From Robiginitomaculum sp. (GTDB lineage Bacteria > Pseudomonadota > Alphaproteobacteria > Caulobacterales > Maricaulaceae): a stretch of DNA of 64,000 bases. Below, piece after piece: positions 26,643 through 37,056 of the stretch. The notes beneath the pieces are model-generated. The model saw nothing but the letters and a program-made list of their open reading frames with translations, had not been told where the DNA came from and searched no databases. A program made the position numbers and the translations under genes. Within the stretch, counting starts at the first letter, position 1. Every line of letters begins with the position of its first letter. The stretch is taken from NCBI GenBank assembly GCA_021776525.1, contig JAJFFT010000005.1, positions 248,001-312,000 on the forward strand, in the 5' to 3' direction.

Positions 26643-27940
26643 GATGCGTCACCTCCTTTGAGTTGTTTGCCAAAACGTAAGGCAATCAAGGCAATAGAGA
26701 GCAAAAGCGCGCCGCCTATGAAGAAAAATAATGAGGTACTGAGGAGGTCTTTAAAGGTCTCAAAATACGCATATAAAGCTTCTGCGGCAAACGCGGTGCC
26801 GCCCACCCACAGGAGGTTTTTTTGCTCGTTCCGCGCCCCTTGTAACAGGGCCAGAACAGCCCCGGTGAAAAACATAGCTCCATAAAGCAGGTGGATGGCA
26901 GTGTCGCCAAAAACCGGGCTAAGCCAAGACACAGACAAAAGAGCGAGAATGCTGGCCAATGGAATGACCATAACCGCCAAGTTTAAGTTTCTATCGCGAT
27001 AGTTCAAATATAAGGCACCGCCGCCCAGCGCAAAAATGCAGATGGCGCATATGACCCACAAACTGCCAGGTTTTGTTATGGGGTCATTTGCCAAGTCAGA
27101 TAAAGCAAACTGCAAGGCAAACGCCGAAGCCAAAAGCGCCAAACTGGTCCAGAGTTGAAAAATTCTGGCCCCGAAAAAGCCTCTGGACCTCGTCCATCCG
27201 GCCGCTAGTAATAATGCCAGCATCAAAGCGGGGTAAAGCGACACCGCTTCATTATCGGTGAATGCGCCTTGATCGACCTGAAGTGCCAAAACATTGGCAA
27301 CCCAGATCAGTGTTGCAAGAACCAGGACATGAGCTGCTTCGCGCGCCCCTAAACGCCGCGCAATCAGAAACAGAACGGCCGTTAAAACTGGATAGAACCA
27401 GTTGAGCGGATTATGAGGCAAGGGGCCCCAATAACTGACCAGCATCCATAATGTGCCCAGCAGAGTGGCTAAAAATAAAACGGCCCGAGAGCGCATGGTC
27501 ATTGCCACAGCCAGAGCGCCCAGCGACCAGATGACAATACCATTGGGGTAGTGTGCTGAGATGTTAAAGATTTGCGCAACGAGCATGATGCCACCACCAA
27601 ACAAGGCCGCCCCGATCAGGGCAAAGGCATGGGCGAAGGCCGGGGCATCTCGTTTCAGGGCGTAAAGCGCGATGAGAAATGAGCTCCACATCAGCGACAG
27701 AATAAAGCCAAAGCGGATGATTTTGGAAATACTTCCCCAATTGGCCGCAATGAAACTGATCCCCGCCAGTGCCATAAAAATAGCCCCGAGCATGGCCAGA
27801 ATGCCAACCACAGAGACCTTGGACCCACGGGTGCCAATGTCGGCCAATATCGCATCACGATGCGCGGCGGAAACCAGTCCCTGTTCTATCCAGCGATCAA
27901 GGTCGTTTTTAACGGCACGGCGGTATAGGGGTGTTTTCAT
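26639..27940 (-). CDS. DUF2157 membrane protein
   Basis: A 433-residue protein. The N-terminal cytoplasmic domain (about residues 1-40: RRAVKNDLDRWIEQGLVSAAHRDAIL) is DUF2157-type, followed by about twelve membrane helices, starting VSVVGILAMLGAIFMALAG. The function is unknown. It forms a two-gene unit with the GDYXXLXY protein: ATGA overlap at 26639-26642. Such pairs are common across Proteobacteria and Bacteroidetes. Confidence 0.85.
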   Translation of the reverse strand: MKTPLYRRAVKNDLDRWIEQGLVSAAHRDAILADIGTRGSKVSVVGILAMLGAIFMALAGISFIAANWGSISKIIRFGFILSLMWSSFLIALYALKRDAPAFAHAFALIGAALFGGGIMLVAQIFNISAHYPNGIVIWSLGALAVAMTMRSRAVLFLATLLGTLWMLVSYWGPLPHNPLNWFYPVLTAVLFLIARRLGAREAAHVLVLATLIWVANVLALQVDQGAFTDNEAVSLYPALMLALLLAAGWTRSRGFFGARIFQLWTSLALLASAFALQFALSDLANDPITKPGSLWVICAICIFALGGGALYLNYRDRNLNLAVMVIPLASILALLSVSWLSPVFGDTAIHLLYGAMFFTGAVLALLQGARNEQKNLLWVGGTAFAAEALYAYFETFKDLLSTSLFFFIGGALLLSIALIALRFGKQLKGGDAS

Positions 27941-28000
27941 GGTTACGGTTTAGCACAATCATTGTGCTTCTCAATGAAAATCCGGGTGAAGCTCTGTGGC

Positions 28001-28864
28001 TCAGGACGGCTTATCTTGTAAAAAATCAAGGCCTAGATCCAGGGCCGGGGCACTCATCGTCATGGCGCTGGTTGAAATGACATCAACACCGGTGCCCGCA
28101 ATGGCGGCAATGGATTTCAGTGTTACGCCGCCAGAGGCCTCGGCAATGGCGCGCCCGTCTATCATGCGCACCGCGGCGCGCAATGTCTCCAGGTCCATAT
28201 TGTCCAGCATGATGACATCGGGTTTTGCGGGCAGTGCTTCTTCAAGCTGTTCGAGCGTATCAATTTCGATCTCGATTTTGACCATATGGCCGCTGTGTTG
28301 GTGGGCGTGTTGCAGGGCCGCTGTGATGCCCCCTGCGGCAAGGATGTGGTTGTCCTTGATCAGGATGGCATCGCCTAAACCAAAGCGATGATTGACACCT
28401 CCACCAACCAGAACTGCATGTTTTTGCAAGCTACGCAGGCCGGGCAGGGTTTTACGAGTGCAGGACAGTCGCGCCTGAGTGCCACTGAGTTCGGCCACCA
28501 TTTCTCGCGTGCTGGTGGCTATACCGCTTAGATGAGAGAGGAAGTTTAGCGCCACACGTTCCGCCGCAAGTATAGCGCGCGTAGGGCCACAAATCTTAGC
28601 GACCACATCACCGGCTTTTACGTCCTCGCCATCTGTGCATTGTGCGCTGAATTCAACTGAAGCGGCGCATTGCAAGAACGCCAAACGCGCACAGTCTATA
28701 CCGGCAATGCGCCCCGGTGCGCGGGCCACAATAACGGCCAGCGAAGTTTGTTCCGGATCAATCAGCGCCGCACTGGTGATGTCGCCGCCCTGGCTCAGGT
28801 CCTCTTGAAGTGCATTTTGCACCAATGGCAAAACAACAAGGTCTGGCAAAGAGGGCCGGCCCAT
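28001..28864 (-). CDS. nadC: Nicotinate-nucleotide diphosphorylase (carboxylating)
   Basis: A 287-residue quinolinate phosphoribosyltransferase, which condenses quinolinate with PRPP to nicotinate mononucleotide in de novo NAD synthesis. The active-site block is intact: CTRKTLPGLRSLQKHAVLVGGG, then HRFGLGDAILIKDNH and IEIEIDTLEQLEEAL. ATG 28864 is chosen; it lies one base beyond the nadA stop, while TTG 28882 would overlap nadA. Together with nadA it forms the expected NAD pair; nadB is absent from this window. Confidence 0.93.
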   Translation of the reverse strand: MGRPSLPDLVVLPLVQNALQEDLSQGGDITSAALIDPEQTSLAVIVARAPGRIAGIDCARLAFLQCAASVEFSAQCTDGEDVKAGDVVAKICGPTRAILAAERVALNFLSHLSGIATSTREMVAELSGTQARLSCTRKTLPGLRSLQKHAVLVGGGVNHRFGLGDAILIKDNHILAAGGITAALQHAHQHSGHMVKIEIEIDTLEQLEEALPAKPDVIMLDNMDLETLRAAVRMIDGRAIAEASGGVTLKSIAAIAGTGVDVISTSAMTMSAPALDLGLDFLQDKPS

Positions 28865-28865
28865 A

Positions 28866-29891
28866 TCAGCGCCCCAGTTCAATCATACGGGTCACGGCAC
28901 GACGTGCTGGTACTGCAATAGCGGGGTCAATGTGAACTTCGTGCCGGGTATAGAGCAGAGCGTCGAGTATATTTTGCAAGGTGATAGCCTTCATATGGGG
29001 ACAGAGATTGCAGGGACGTATAAACTCGACGTCTGGGTTCTCAACAGACACATTATCGCTCATGGAACATTCGGTCACCATCATTACTTTGGGTGGTTGA
29101 TTGTCTTGGACCCATTTGATCATGCCCGATGTTGATCCGGCGTAATCGGCCTCGTGCAAAACCTCAGGCGGGCATTCAGGGTGTGCAATGATTTTCAGAC
29201 CATCATGGCCTGCACGAAAATCACGCAATTCCTGTGCTGTGAAGCGTTCGTGGACTTCGCAACGACCAGAAAATGAAATGACGTCGACATCGGTTTGGGC
29301 ATTGACGTTCTGCGCTAAAAATTCGTCGGGGACCAATAACACTCTATCGGCACCAAGAGATTCAACGATCTGAACGGCATTGGATGAAGTGCAACAAATG
29401 TCGCATTCGGCTTTGACGGCGGCGCTGGTGTTGACATAGGTGACAATCGGCACGCCGGGATATTGGCGGCGCAGGGCACGTACATCATCCGCTGTGATAG
29501 ATTCAGCCAGCGAACATCCGGCACCAAGATCGGGGATCAGTACCGTTTTATCCGGGTTAAGCAGCTTTGCGGTTTCCGCCATGAAATGCACACCGCATTG
29601 AACAATAATATTGGCATCAGCCTGAGCCGCTTCGCGTGCTAATTGCAAAGAATCGCCAACAATGTCGGCCACACCGTGAAAGATTTCCGGGGTTTGGTAA
29701 TTGTGGGCTAATATAATTGCGCCGCGCTGTTCTTTAAGCTGGTTTATGGCCCGGATCAGAGGCGCAAAAACGGGCCATTCCATTGGGGGGATTACCGATT
29801 TTACTTTCTGATAAAGAGGCGCCATTTCCTCCGCAATTTCAGGTGTATAGGCTAAACCGGGTTGCAGGGAACAGGTGTGTGCAATGTTCAT
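28866..29891 (-). CDS. nadA: Quinolinate synthase A
   Basis: A 341-residue [4Fe-4S] enzyme making quinolinate from iminoaspartate and dihydroxyacetone phosphate. Cluster ligands are seen in [27 protein letters not shown] and [18 protein letters not shown] and CSMSDNV segments are also typical. The size is usual for the family. ATG 29891 follows a TTG three codons earlier. It is the first gene of the leftward nadA-nadC operon. The imine substrate must come from L-aspartate oxidase or an aspartate dehydrogenase encoded elsewhere. Confidence 0.95.
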   Translation of the reverse strand: MNIAHTCSLQPGLAYTPEIAEEMAPLYQKVKSVIPPMEWPVFAPLIRAINQLKEQRGAIILAHNYQTPEIFHGVADIVGDSLQLAREAAQADANIIVQCGVHFMAETAKLLNPDKTVLIPDLGAGCSLAESITADDVRALRRQYPGVPIVTYVNTSAAVKAECDICCTSSNAVQIVESLGADRVLLVPDEFLAQNVNAQTDVDVISFSGRCEVHERFTAQELRDFRAGHDGLKIIAHPECPPEVLHEADYAGSTSGMIKWVQDNQPPKVMMVTECSMSDNVSVENPDVEFIRPCNLCPHMKAITLQNILDALLYTRHEVHIDPAIAVPARRAVTRMIELGR

Positions 29892-29997
29892 TACGCTCAA
29901 TGGTCCTTAGTTCTAGAATCCCCAGCGCGTCAGTATATTGATTATATAGGTGTGATCATTGGGCGCGGCAACAAGACCGGGGCCTGATGATGTTAAT

Positions 29998-31323
29998 TTA
30001 TGTCTGGCGACGGCCAACAACCGTGGCAAAGGCATAAAACGCCAGACCGGATATAATGATGCCCAATGCAAAAAGGGCCTCTATGGGACGGTTAATACCC
30101 ACATAAAGTAGGGTGAACCCGGTCAGAACCAGATAAACAAGTGGTGTTAAAGGATAGGCCAGAACCTTGTATGGACGCTCCAGATCTGGTTGTCGCCAAC
30201 GCAAAACAAATAATCCCAGAATGGCGACAAAACTGTTTAATGCCAATAACATACCAGAAAAAACTAATATGCTCTCAAAGCTTGATGTAATGATAAACAC
30301 CAGCGTCAGAATTGACTGTCCCCAAACGGCGGCAACGGGAATGCCGTCCTGATTGGTTTTCGCCAAAAATCCCAACATCGAGATATCTTCGCCGATCATA
30401 TGTAAAACCCGTGGTCCGGCAATGACCATGGCGCTGACTGTGGAGATCAGCAATAACGCCAGAACTATGCCTGTAAAGCGTGCACCAGTGGCGCCAAAAG
30501 CGTGATCTGCGACGATGTAGCCAATTTCCAGCTTACCGACCATGGCGTCCATGGGGGCAACTTTTAAAAACATGTAATTCAGAGCTACATAAAGGATCAT
30601 GACCACAAAGGTCCCGGCAAAAAGCACGAAAGGTAAAACCTTTTGCGGATTTTCGACTTCACCGCTGAGGTATGTTGCAGCGTTCCAACCGGTATAGGCG
30701 TAGCTGACATAAATCAGGGAGACCGCAAATGTGCCCGAAAGCATCAAAGTGCCATCACCGGGTTTGGGTAATATGTGAATGGCCTGTTGATCCGGGGCGA
30801 GCATCAGAGCGCCAATAACAAAAGCGCAGACAAGGCCGATTTTCATGGCCGTAAACACCACCTGTGTCCGGCCTGAATTATTGTGGTTGGTGGTGTGAAC
30901 AATGGTCATTATCACGACCAGGGCCACGGCCAGTGCCTTGATGATCCAATCCTGGTTACCAGCATTTGGAAACACCGACACGAAATAGGTGCCAAATGTA
31001 ATGGCAGCCAGGGCAATGGGGGCAGCAAAGCCAATAAGGGCGGACATCCAGCCAGAAACAAAGCCTGCTGCGGGATGGTAGATGCGGCTAAGAAAGTTAT
31101 ATTCGCCGCCTGAACGCGGCAGGGCAGCCCCCAGCTCCGCATAGCTCATGGCACCGCATAAAGCGGCCAATCCCCCGACGACCCACAACATCAATAATAC
31201 AAAAGGCGAGCGAATGTCTTGCAGTTGGAACCCAAGGCTGGTGAAAACACCGGTACCAATCATGTTGGCAATGACCACAGCAGTGGCGGTCCAGAACCGG
31301 TATTTACTCAAACTCACCCCCAT
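29998..31323 (-). CDS. APC-superfamily amino acid permease
   Basis: A 441-residue transporter with about twelve membrane helices. It starts with TATAVVIANMIGTGVFTSLGF, the unwound first helix typical of the amino acid-polyamine-organocation family, in which the GTGVF-like motif contacts the amino acid. The middle segment YTGWNAATYLSGEVENPQK is also a family signature. The substrate cannot be assigned. It lies between the nadA-nadC operon and a hypothetical gene in the same orientation but with gaps of about 100 bases on either side, so is probably transcribed alone. Confidence 0.87.
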   Translation of the reverse strand: MGVSLSKYRFWTATAVVIANMIGTGVFTSLGFQLQDIRSPFVLLMLWVVGGLAALCGAMSYAELGAALPRSGGEYNFLSRIYHPAAGFVSGWMSALIGFAAPIALAAITFGTYFVSVFPNAGNQDWIIKALAVALVVIMTIVHTTNHNNSGRTQVVFTAMKIGLVCAFVIGALMLAPDQQAIHILPKPGDGTLMLSGTFAVSLIYVSYAYTGWNAATYLSGEVENPQKVLPFVLFAGTFVVMILYVALNYMFLKVAPMDAMVGKLEIGYIVADHAFGATGARFTGIVLALLLISTVSAMVIAGPRVLHMIGEDISMLGFLAKTNQDGIPVAAVWGQSILTLVFIITSSFESILVFSGMLLALNSFVAILGLFVLRWRQPDLERPYKVLAYPLTPLVYLVLTGFTLLYVGINRPIEALFALGIIISGLAFYAFATVVGRRQT

Positions 31324-31421
31324 CGTGTTGCGTGGGGGCGATGCTATGCGTGAATGCTATGGCGAAGCAAGGGGAGGCCCGTAAGTTTCTCTTGTTTTGA
31401 GAGAAGTGATGCGTCTTTCCC

Positions 31422-31979
31422 TTATTCTGTATGAGTTTCCGGGTCAGCAGCGGGGACGTCCTGGACAAATTGTGAAACGGCACGGGCTTCTTTGGCCAAT
31501 TCGACCAGTTCGCTGGGGGTATCGCCCGCGCTTCTTTGAACTGAAAGCGCCAGTCGTTCAGCGATTTGAAGGAGTCGCAATCCGTTGGCCATAATACGCG
31601 CCTGCATTTCTATGGCTTGCGGGTCGCGATCATATTCGGCTCCCGGTGTGCGCCACCCGCCCCAGTCCTTGGCGTCAGTCACCACGACTGGAAATGTGCC
31701 CGGAAAAGGGTGGTGGGCGCATTCTTCTGGGGTTTGCCATTTGTTTTTGGTGCGCAATATGCGCCAGTTTTGGTGTTTGACCGGCCCCGCACTTTTATCG
31801 CGTTCTTCGCCAGAGAGTTCTTCGGCTTTGAAATCTCGCCCCAAACCAACTTCGTAATAAATGCGCACTGGCTCTTCAATGTCTTTGACCCACTGTGGTT
31901 TGATCTGCTCTATTACAGACCACGTGCCGACGGGTTTGACGTAAACTCGCTGGTTTTTATGAAAGACTGCTTTGGCCAT
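31422..31979 (-). CDS. Conserved hypothetical soluble protein
   Basis: A predicted 185-residue protein that I cannot assign to a characterised family. It begins MAKAVFHKNQRVYVKPVGTW, a small beta domain, and ends with a helical segment around MARIMANGLRLLQIAERLALS (acid-rich tail afterwards), suggesting two domains. No signal peptide or membrane segment is evident. Similar short proteins occur in Caulobacter-like bacteria, by my recollection. ATG 31979 overlaps the start of the divergent lytic transglycosylase gene in one CATG, so each promoter must lie inside the other gene or the true starts lie further in. Confidence 0.7.
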   Translation of the reverse strand: MAKAVFHKNQRVYVKPVGTWSVIEQIKPQWVKDIEEPVRIYYEVGLGRDFKAEELSGEERDKSAGPVKHQNWRILRTKNKWQTPEECAHHPFPGTFPVVVTDAKDWGGWRTPGAEYDRDPQAIEMQARIMANGLRLLQIAERLALSVQRSAGDTPSELVELAKEARAVSQFVQDVPAADPETHTE

Positions 31980-33408
31980 GGCCTGTTCTCGCGCTGATTT
32001 GATAAAAAGCCGTATCACAGCCCAGCTTAGCCGGGCGTTAAAAGCGCCTGTTATTTTTACATTTATGTTTCTTGTTGCCTGTACAGGCGCAACCGAGCAT
32101 CAGGGCTCTGTGCTACGTGAAGCCCAAAAGCGTGGCACGTTACGCGTCGTGACGCTAAATTCGCCAACAACATACTATGAAGACCGCGAAGGCCCAGCAG
32201 GGTTTGAATACGATTTAGCCAGCGCCTACGCCACGCATTTAGGCCTTGAGCTTCGCATGGATACCGCGCGTACTATAGAGGACGTCTTGCAAAGCGTACT
32301 TGCTGCAAACGCTGATTTGGCTGCGGCGGGTTTGACTTTAACAGAAGAACGCGAGCGTATTTTGCGCTTTGGGCCGCCTTATATGGAGGTTGAAACGCGT
32401 CTTGTCTGTGCGCGCAGGGGGCCAAAGCCGACATCTCGTGAAGACTTGATGTCTGTCGATCTGCGTGTCGCTCCAGGCTCAGTTTATGTGGAAACCTTGC
32501 GCACATTACAATCAGAGCTGCCCGGTATGAAGTTCACGATCAGCGACAATGCCTCGGTCGAGGCATTATTGGCACAAATTGGCCGCGGTAAAAAGTTTTG
32601 CACACTGGCCGATTCCTATGTGTTTGATCTCAATCGACGTTACTGGCCAGAGCTGGTCAGTCAGATGGCGCTGAGTGATGCGCAACCCATCGCCTGGGCA
32701 TTAGGTGGTGGGCAAAGTTGGCGTTCTGTCAGTTTGGAACGTGACCTCAAGGTCTGGTTTGCTAAAAAGGAAACTCAAAGCCTGATTGAAACCTTGAATG
32801 AACGGTATTTCAAAGTTTCAGATAACGCCTTTGATTATGTGGACATTGCCCGGTTTCGCAGAGCCATACGCAACCGTTTACCAAAATTCCGACGGATGTT
32901 TGAACGTGCAGGTCAGCGTTACCGGCTGCCATGGACGTTGCTGGCCGCAATATCCTGGCGGGAAAGTCACTGGAAAGCCGATGCCCGCAGTCATACGGGG
33001 GTGCGGGGCATGATGATGTTGACCCGGGTCAGCGCCCGCGAGGCGGGGGTAACAGATCGGCTGGATGCGAAGCAATCGATCAACGGTGGGGCACGTTATC
33101 TTGCCCGGTTGATGCGTCAATTGCCGGACAGTGTTACCCAAGAGGACCGGATCTGGTTCGCACTGGCTGCCTATAACATGGGGTTTGCACATTTGGTGGA
33201 CGCCCGGACACTGGCCAAAGCAAGAGGGCTTAATCCAGATCTATGGCGTGACGTAAGAGAAGGGTTGGCCGACATGGAGGACCCAGACGTTTATCAGGAC
33301 TTGCCACGAGGTTACGCCAATGGTCGCCAGGCCCGCGATTATGTTGCTGCGGTGCGAAATTTCTATGATATTTTGCGCCAAAGTACACAAGAGGGCAAAA
33401 CACAATAA
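31978..33408 (+). CDS. mltF: MltF-type membrane-bound lytic transglycosylase
   Basis: A predicted 476-residue lipoprotein-type murein hydrolase. A short hydrophobic segment ends in the lipobox FLVAC. It is followed by a periplasmic substrate-binding (SBP_bac_3-like) domain (GTLRVVTLNSPTTYYEDREGPAG...), then a C-terminal SLT domain with catalytic Glu in AISWRESHW, GVRGMMMLT and ALAAYNMGFAH. It cleaves peptidoglycan glycan strands to 1,6-anhydro products, and the SBP domain regulates activity in E. coli MltF. The start is uncertain: ATG 31978, TTG 31972 and TTG 31999 are all without a clear ribosome binding site. Confidence 0.88.
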   Translation: MACSRADLIKSRITAQLSRALKAPVIFTFMFLVACTGATEHQGSVLREAQKRGTLRVVTLNSPTTYYEDREGPAGFEYDLASAYATHLGLELRMDTARTIEDVLQSVLAANADLAAAGLTLTEERERILRFGPPYMEVETRLVCARRGPKPTSREDLMSVDLRVAPGSVYVETLRTLQSELPGMKFTISDNASVEALLAQIGRGKKFCTLADSYVFDLNRRYWPELVSQMALSDAQPIAWALGGGQSWRSVSLERDLKVWFAKKETQSLIETLNERYFKVSDNAFDYVDIARFRRAIRNRLPKFRRMFERAGQRYRLPWTLLAAISWRESHWKADARSHTGVRGMMMLTRVSAREAGVTDRLDAKQSINGGARYLARLMRQLPDSVTQEDRIWFALAAYNMGFAHLVDARTLAKARGLNPDLWRDVREGLADMEDPDVYQDLPRGYANGRQARDYVAAVRNFYDILRQSTQEGKTQ

Positions 33409-33463
33409 GTAATCGTGCAGATGACGGTTGTGATCATCGCCCCTGACCGCTAAACCCGCCTTT

Positions 33464-34369
33464 ATGACGCAAAAGCCAGCCTATTTGAGACAATTAGAAG
33501 CGCAGAGCATTATGATCCTGCGCGAAGTTGCGGCGCAGTTTGAAAAGCCTGTGTTGATGTATTCCATCGGCAAGGATTCTGCTGTGTTATTGCATCTGGC
33601 CATGAAGGCGTTCGCGCCGGGTAAGCCACCTTTCGCGCTTCTGCACGTCGATACCGGGTGGAAATTTCGTAAAATGATCACTTTTAGGGACGAGCTGATG
33701 CAGTCCCTTGGATTGGACCTGATTGTCCATACCAACACGGCAGGTGCCGAGGCCGGCATAAGCCCGTTTACGCATGGCAGTGCGCGTTACACAGATGTGA
33801 TGAAGACCGAGGCTCTTAAAGAGGCACTCAGTCATCACCGCTTTGATGTGGCCATCGGTGGTGCACGCCGGGACGAGGAAGCTTCACGCGCCAAAGAACG
33901 GATATTCTCATTTCGCTCAGCCAATCATCGCTGGGACGCCAAGAACCAGCGCCCGGAGTTATGGAATTTGCTGAACGGTCGGATCAATGTTGGTGAAAGC
34001 GTACGTGCTTTTCCGATGTCAAACTGGACCGAACTTGATGTGTGGAACTATATCGAGGCTGAGAACATTCCGTTGGTTCCACTTTATTTTGCGGCCCGTC
34101 GCCCCGTTGTGGAACGCGATGGGATGCTGGTTATGGTTGATGATGATCGGATGCCGCTGGAGCCTGGTGAAAAGGCCAAGGACCGTATGGTGCGGTTTCG
34201 GACATTGGGGTGTTACCCATTGACCGGGGCGATTGAATCTGAAGCTGTCAACGTTGCGCAAATTATCGAAGAGCTGAGTAATTCTCGCCTTTCAGAACGG
34301 GCAAATCGCGCCATCGACCATGATGAAAGCGGCTCGATGGAAAAGAAAAAACAGGAAGGCTATTTCTGA
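33464..34369 (+). CDS. cysD: Sulfate adenylyltransferase small subunit
   Basis: A 301-residue PAPS-reductase-like ATP pyrophosphatase domain protein that, with CysN, makes adenosine 5'-phosphosulfate from sulfate and ATP. Hallmarks are the PP-loop [47 protein letters not shown] and [15 protein letters not shown]. Length is normal. Its stop overlaps the cysN start (TGATG at 34367-34371), so the two subunits are coupled. Confidence 0.97.
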   Translation: MTQKPAYLRQLEAQSIMILREVAAQFEKPVLMYSIGKDSAVLLHLAMKAFAPGKPPFALLHVDTGWKFRKMITFRDELMQSLGLDLIVHTNTAGAEAGISPFTHGSARYTDVMKTEALKEALSHHRFDVAIGGARRDEEASRAKERIFSFRSANHRWDAKNQRPELWNLLNGRINVGESVRAFPMSNWTELDVWNYIEAENIPLVPLYFAARRPVVERDGMLVMVDDDRMPLEPGEKAKDRMVRFRTLGCYPLTGAIESEAVNVAQIIEELSNSRLSERANRAIDHDESGSMEKKKQEGYF

Positions 34370-36234
34370 TGGCTGACCAAAAGACAGCAATTGAAGAAAA
34401 GGGCCTGTTGCGGTTTTTGACCTGCGGCAGCGTTGACGATGGCAAGAGCACGTTGATCGGGCATTTGCTGTTTGACTGTGACGAAGTCAGCGAAGACGGG
34501 CTGGCGCGCTTACACGCGCAGAGTAAATCAGGCGGCCGGGCCGGAGATGCGCTGGATTACTCTTTGTTGGTTGATGGATTGATGGCCGAGCGCGAGCAAG
34601 GTATTACCATTGACGTGGCCTATCGGTATTTTTCGACGCCGAAACGTAAATTTATTGTAGCTGATACGCCGGGGCATGAACAATATACCCGCAATATGGC
34701 CACCGGTGCGTCAAACTCGGATCTGGCTATTTTGCTGGTTGATGCACGCAAGGGCCTGCAAATACAAACCAAGCGGCACAGCAAGATTGTCTCGCTAATG
34801 GGGATTCGTCATTTGGTGTTGGCGGTCAACAAAATGGATCTGGTGGATTACGATCAGACGGTCTTTGACACCATTGCAAGTGACTACACTGACTTTGCAC
34901 AAAAACTGGGCGATTGCGCGGTGCAGGCAATCCCGCTTTCGGCTCTGAACGGTGACAATATCTCAGCGCGCAGTGCTGCCATGGATTGGTATTCAGGGCC
35001 GACATTACGTGATCACCTTGAAATGGTTGATATTACTCAGGACCAAAAACAAAGTGCGTTTCGCCTGCCAGTGCAATTGGTCAATCGCCCTGATGCCAGC
35101 TTTCGCGGTTACAGCGGCACAGTGTGCGCAGGGTCAGTATCGGTTGGTGATGCGGTGCGTGTTGGACCTACGGGCGAGTTGTCGCGCATTGCGTCGATCC
35201 TGACACCAGATGGCGAAGCAAAAATCGCCTACAACGGCGATGCCGTGACTGTTACATTGACTGACGAGCGTGATATCAGCCGCGGTAACGTATTGGCGGC
35301 TGCGGATGACCCACCGCCGGTCAGCGACCAGTTTGCAGCGCATATCATCTGGATGCACCCAAAGCCGCTTCTGCCCGGCCGACAATTACAATTGCGCCTT
35401 GGTGCGCAGTCGGTCAACGCCGCCGTGACCGAGTTGAAATATGTCATCAATTATGAAGACAATAGCCATAATGCGGGCAAGGTTCTGGGGTTTAACGAGA
35501 CTGGATACTGTAATCTGGCGCTTGATCAGCCAGTGGTTTTTGACACGTTCGAGAACAACCGTGACATGGGCAGTTTTATTCTGGTCGATAAGTTGAGCAA
35601 TGAAACTGTTGGCGCAGGCATGATCGTCTTTGGTTTGCGCCGTGCTGACAATGTGCATTGGCAAGCCATGGATGTCAGTAAACAGGCCCGTGCGGCCCTA
35701 AAAGGGCAAAAACCGTGCATTTTATGGTTCACAGGACTGTCCGGCTCTGGAAAATCCACGGTGGCCAATATTCTAGAGAAAAGGTTGCTGGCGCGCGGTT
35801 GTCATACCTATTTGCTGGACGGCGACAATGTACGCCACGGTTTAAACCGGGATCTGGGCTTTACTGATGCTGACCGTGTGGAAAACATTCGCCGCATCGC
35901 CGAAGTGTCGAAGTTGATGGTTGATGCAGGCCTGTTGGTTATGGTGTCGTTTATTTCGCCATTTCGATCAGAACGCCGTCAGGCCCGTCAAATGGTCGAG
36001 GATAGTGAATTTGTTGAGGTGTTTGTCGATACGCCATTAGAAATTTGCGAAGCGCGTGACGTGAAGGGGCTTTATAAGAAGGCTCGTGCCGGAGAGATTA
36101 AGAACTTTACTGGCATTGACAGCCCGTACGAGCCGCCTGAACACGCAGAAATTCACCTGCATGCGGGAGAACGCACACCTGAAGACCTTGCCGAAGATAT
36201 CTTTAGGGCGCTTGAGGAAAAAGGCATTGCCTGA
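34369..36234 (+). CDS. cysNC: Bifunctional ATP sulfurylase GTPase and APS kinase
   Basis: A 621-residue fusion. Residues 1-435 are the GTP-binding sulfurylase subunit, with [15 protein letters not shown] (P loop), [17 protein letters not shown] and NKMDL. From about 440 the APS kinase domain starts with [19 protein letters not shown] and [12 protein letters not shown] and ends near ENIRR...[10 protein letters not shown]. The product makes PAPS from sulfate using ATP and GTP. It lies between cysD and cysQ, overlapping both. PAPS is used for sulfur assimilation or for sulfation of glycans. Confidence 0.97.
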   Translation: MADQKTAIEEKGLLRFLTCGSVDDGKSTLIGHLLFDCDEVSEDGLARLHAQSKSGGRAGDALDYSLLVDGLMAEREQGITIDVAYRYFSTPKRKFIVADTPGHEQYTRNMATGASNSDLAILLVDARKGLQIQTKRHSKIVSLMGIRHLVLAVNKMDLVDYDQTVFDTIASDYTDFAQKLGDCAVQAIPLSALNGDNISARSAAMDWYSGPTLRDHLEMVDITQDQKQSAFRLPVQLVNRPDASFRGYSGTVCAGSVSVGDAVRVGPTGELSRIASILTPDGEAKIAYNGDAVTVTLTDERDISRGNVLAAADDPPPVSDQFAAHIIWMHPKPLLPGRQLQLRLGAQSVNAAVTELKYVINYEDNSHNAGKVLGFNETGYCNLALDQPVVFDTFENNRDMGSFILVDKLSNETVGAGMIVFGLRRADNVHWQAMDVSKQARAALKGQKPCILWFTGLSGSGKSTVANILEKRLLARGCHTYLLDGDNVRHGLNRDLGFTDADRVENIRRIAEVSKLMVDAGLLVMVSFISPFRSERRQARQMVEDSEFVEVFVDTPLEICEARDVKGLYKKARAGEIKNFTGIDSPYEPPEHAEIHLHAGERTPEDLAEDIFRALEEKGIA

Positions 36235-37042
36235 TCCGGTGTTGAACGAAACGCAAAAATCCGCGCTGCGACAAGCTGTGGTGGATGCCGGGCAGGTGAT
36301 CCTAGACGTTCGCGAAAAGGGCAATCAGCATACAATCAAAGGTGACGGCTCGCCGGTGACAGAGGCTGACACCCGCGCGGAGGCTATTCTCCTGAAGGCG
36401 CTTCGTGACGTTGCCCCCAATATTGTTGTGGTTGCTGAAGAAGCCGCAGAAGCCGGGCATGTGCCTGCGGCACCAGATATATTCTTTTTGGTAGACCCAC
36501 TGGACGGCACAAAGGAATTTATACGTGGCGGAACAGATTTTACCGTCAATATCGGTCTTATCGTAAAAAACCGCCCGGTTTACGGCCTGATATACACCCC
36601 GGAACGCGGGCGTATGCATGAAGGTGAGGTCGGAGAGGGGGCCTGGGTCTGCGCATGGGAGTGCAGGCGGGAAAAGCCCTTTAGCTGCGCAGAAAAAGAA
36701 CCGATCACAGTACGCCGTGCTGATCCACAAAACCTGATGGCGGTGGCATCGAAATCCCACCTGGTTCAAGAAACCAGCGACTGGCTGAATGCACATCAGG
36801 TTAAAGAAACAGTGTCGGCTGGCAGCTCTTTGAAGTTTTGCCTTGTTGCCGAGGGGCTGGCAGATGTTTATCCGCGCCATGGACCGACCATGGAATGGGA
36901 TACGGCGGCGGGCCACGCCATTTTATCGGCGGCTGGCGGCCGAGTGGAAAACCTGGACGGTGAGGCGTTTGATTATGGCAAATATGACCAGCAACGACCG
37001 TATCTGAACCCGGGCTTTATTGCTTATGGGGATACGCCTTAG
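36227..37042 (+). CDS. cysQ: 3'(2'),5'-bisphosphate nucleotidase
   Basis: A predicted 271-residue inositol monophosphatase-like enzyme that hydrolyses PAP (the by-product of PAPS use) to AMP, relieving inhibition. Metal-binding motifs are intact: [14 protein letters not shown] (about residues 38-51), [21 protein letters not shown] and the C-terminal [20 protein letters not shown] 36227 is chosen because GAGG lies nine bases upstream; it overlaps the end of cysNC by 8 bases. ATG-based starts further upstream would overlap cysNC much more. It completes the cysD-cysNC-cysQ unit. Confidence 0.94.
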   Translation: MPDPVLNETQKSALRQAVVDAGQVILDVREKGNQHTIKGDGSPVTEADTRAEAILLKALRDVAPNIVVVAEEAAEAGHVPAAPDIFFLVDPLDGTKEFIRGGTDFTVNIGLIVKNRPVYGLIYTPERGRMHEGEVGEGAWVCAWECRREKPFSCAEKEPITVRRADPQNLMAVASKSHLVQETSDWLNAHQVKETVSAGSSLKFCLVAEGLADVYPRHGPTMEWDTAAGHAILSAAGGRVENLDGEAFDYGKYDQQRPYLNPGFIAYGDTP

Positions 37043-37056
37043 TTAGCGAAACCTTG

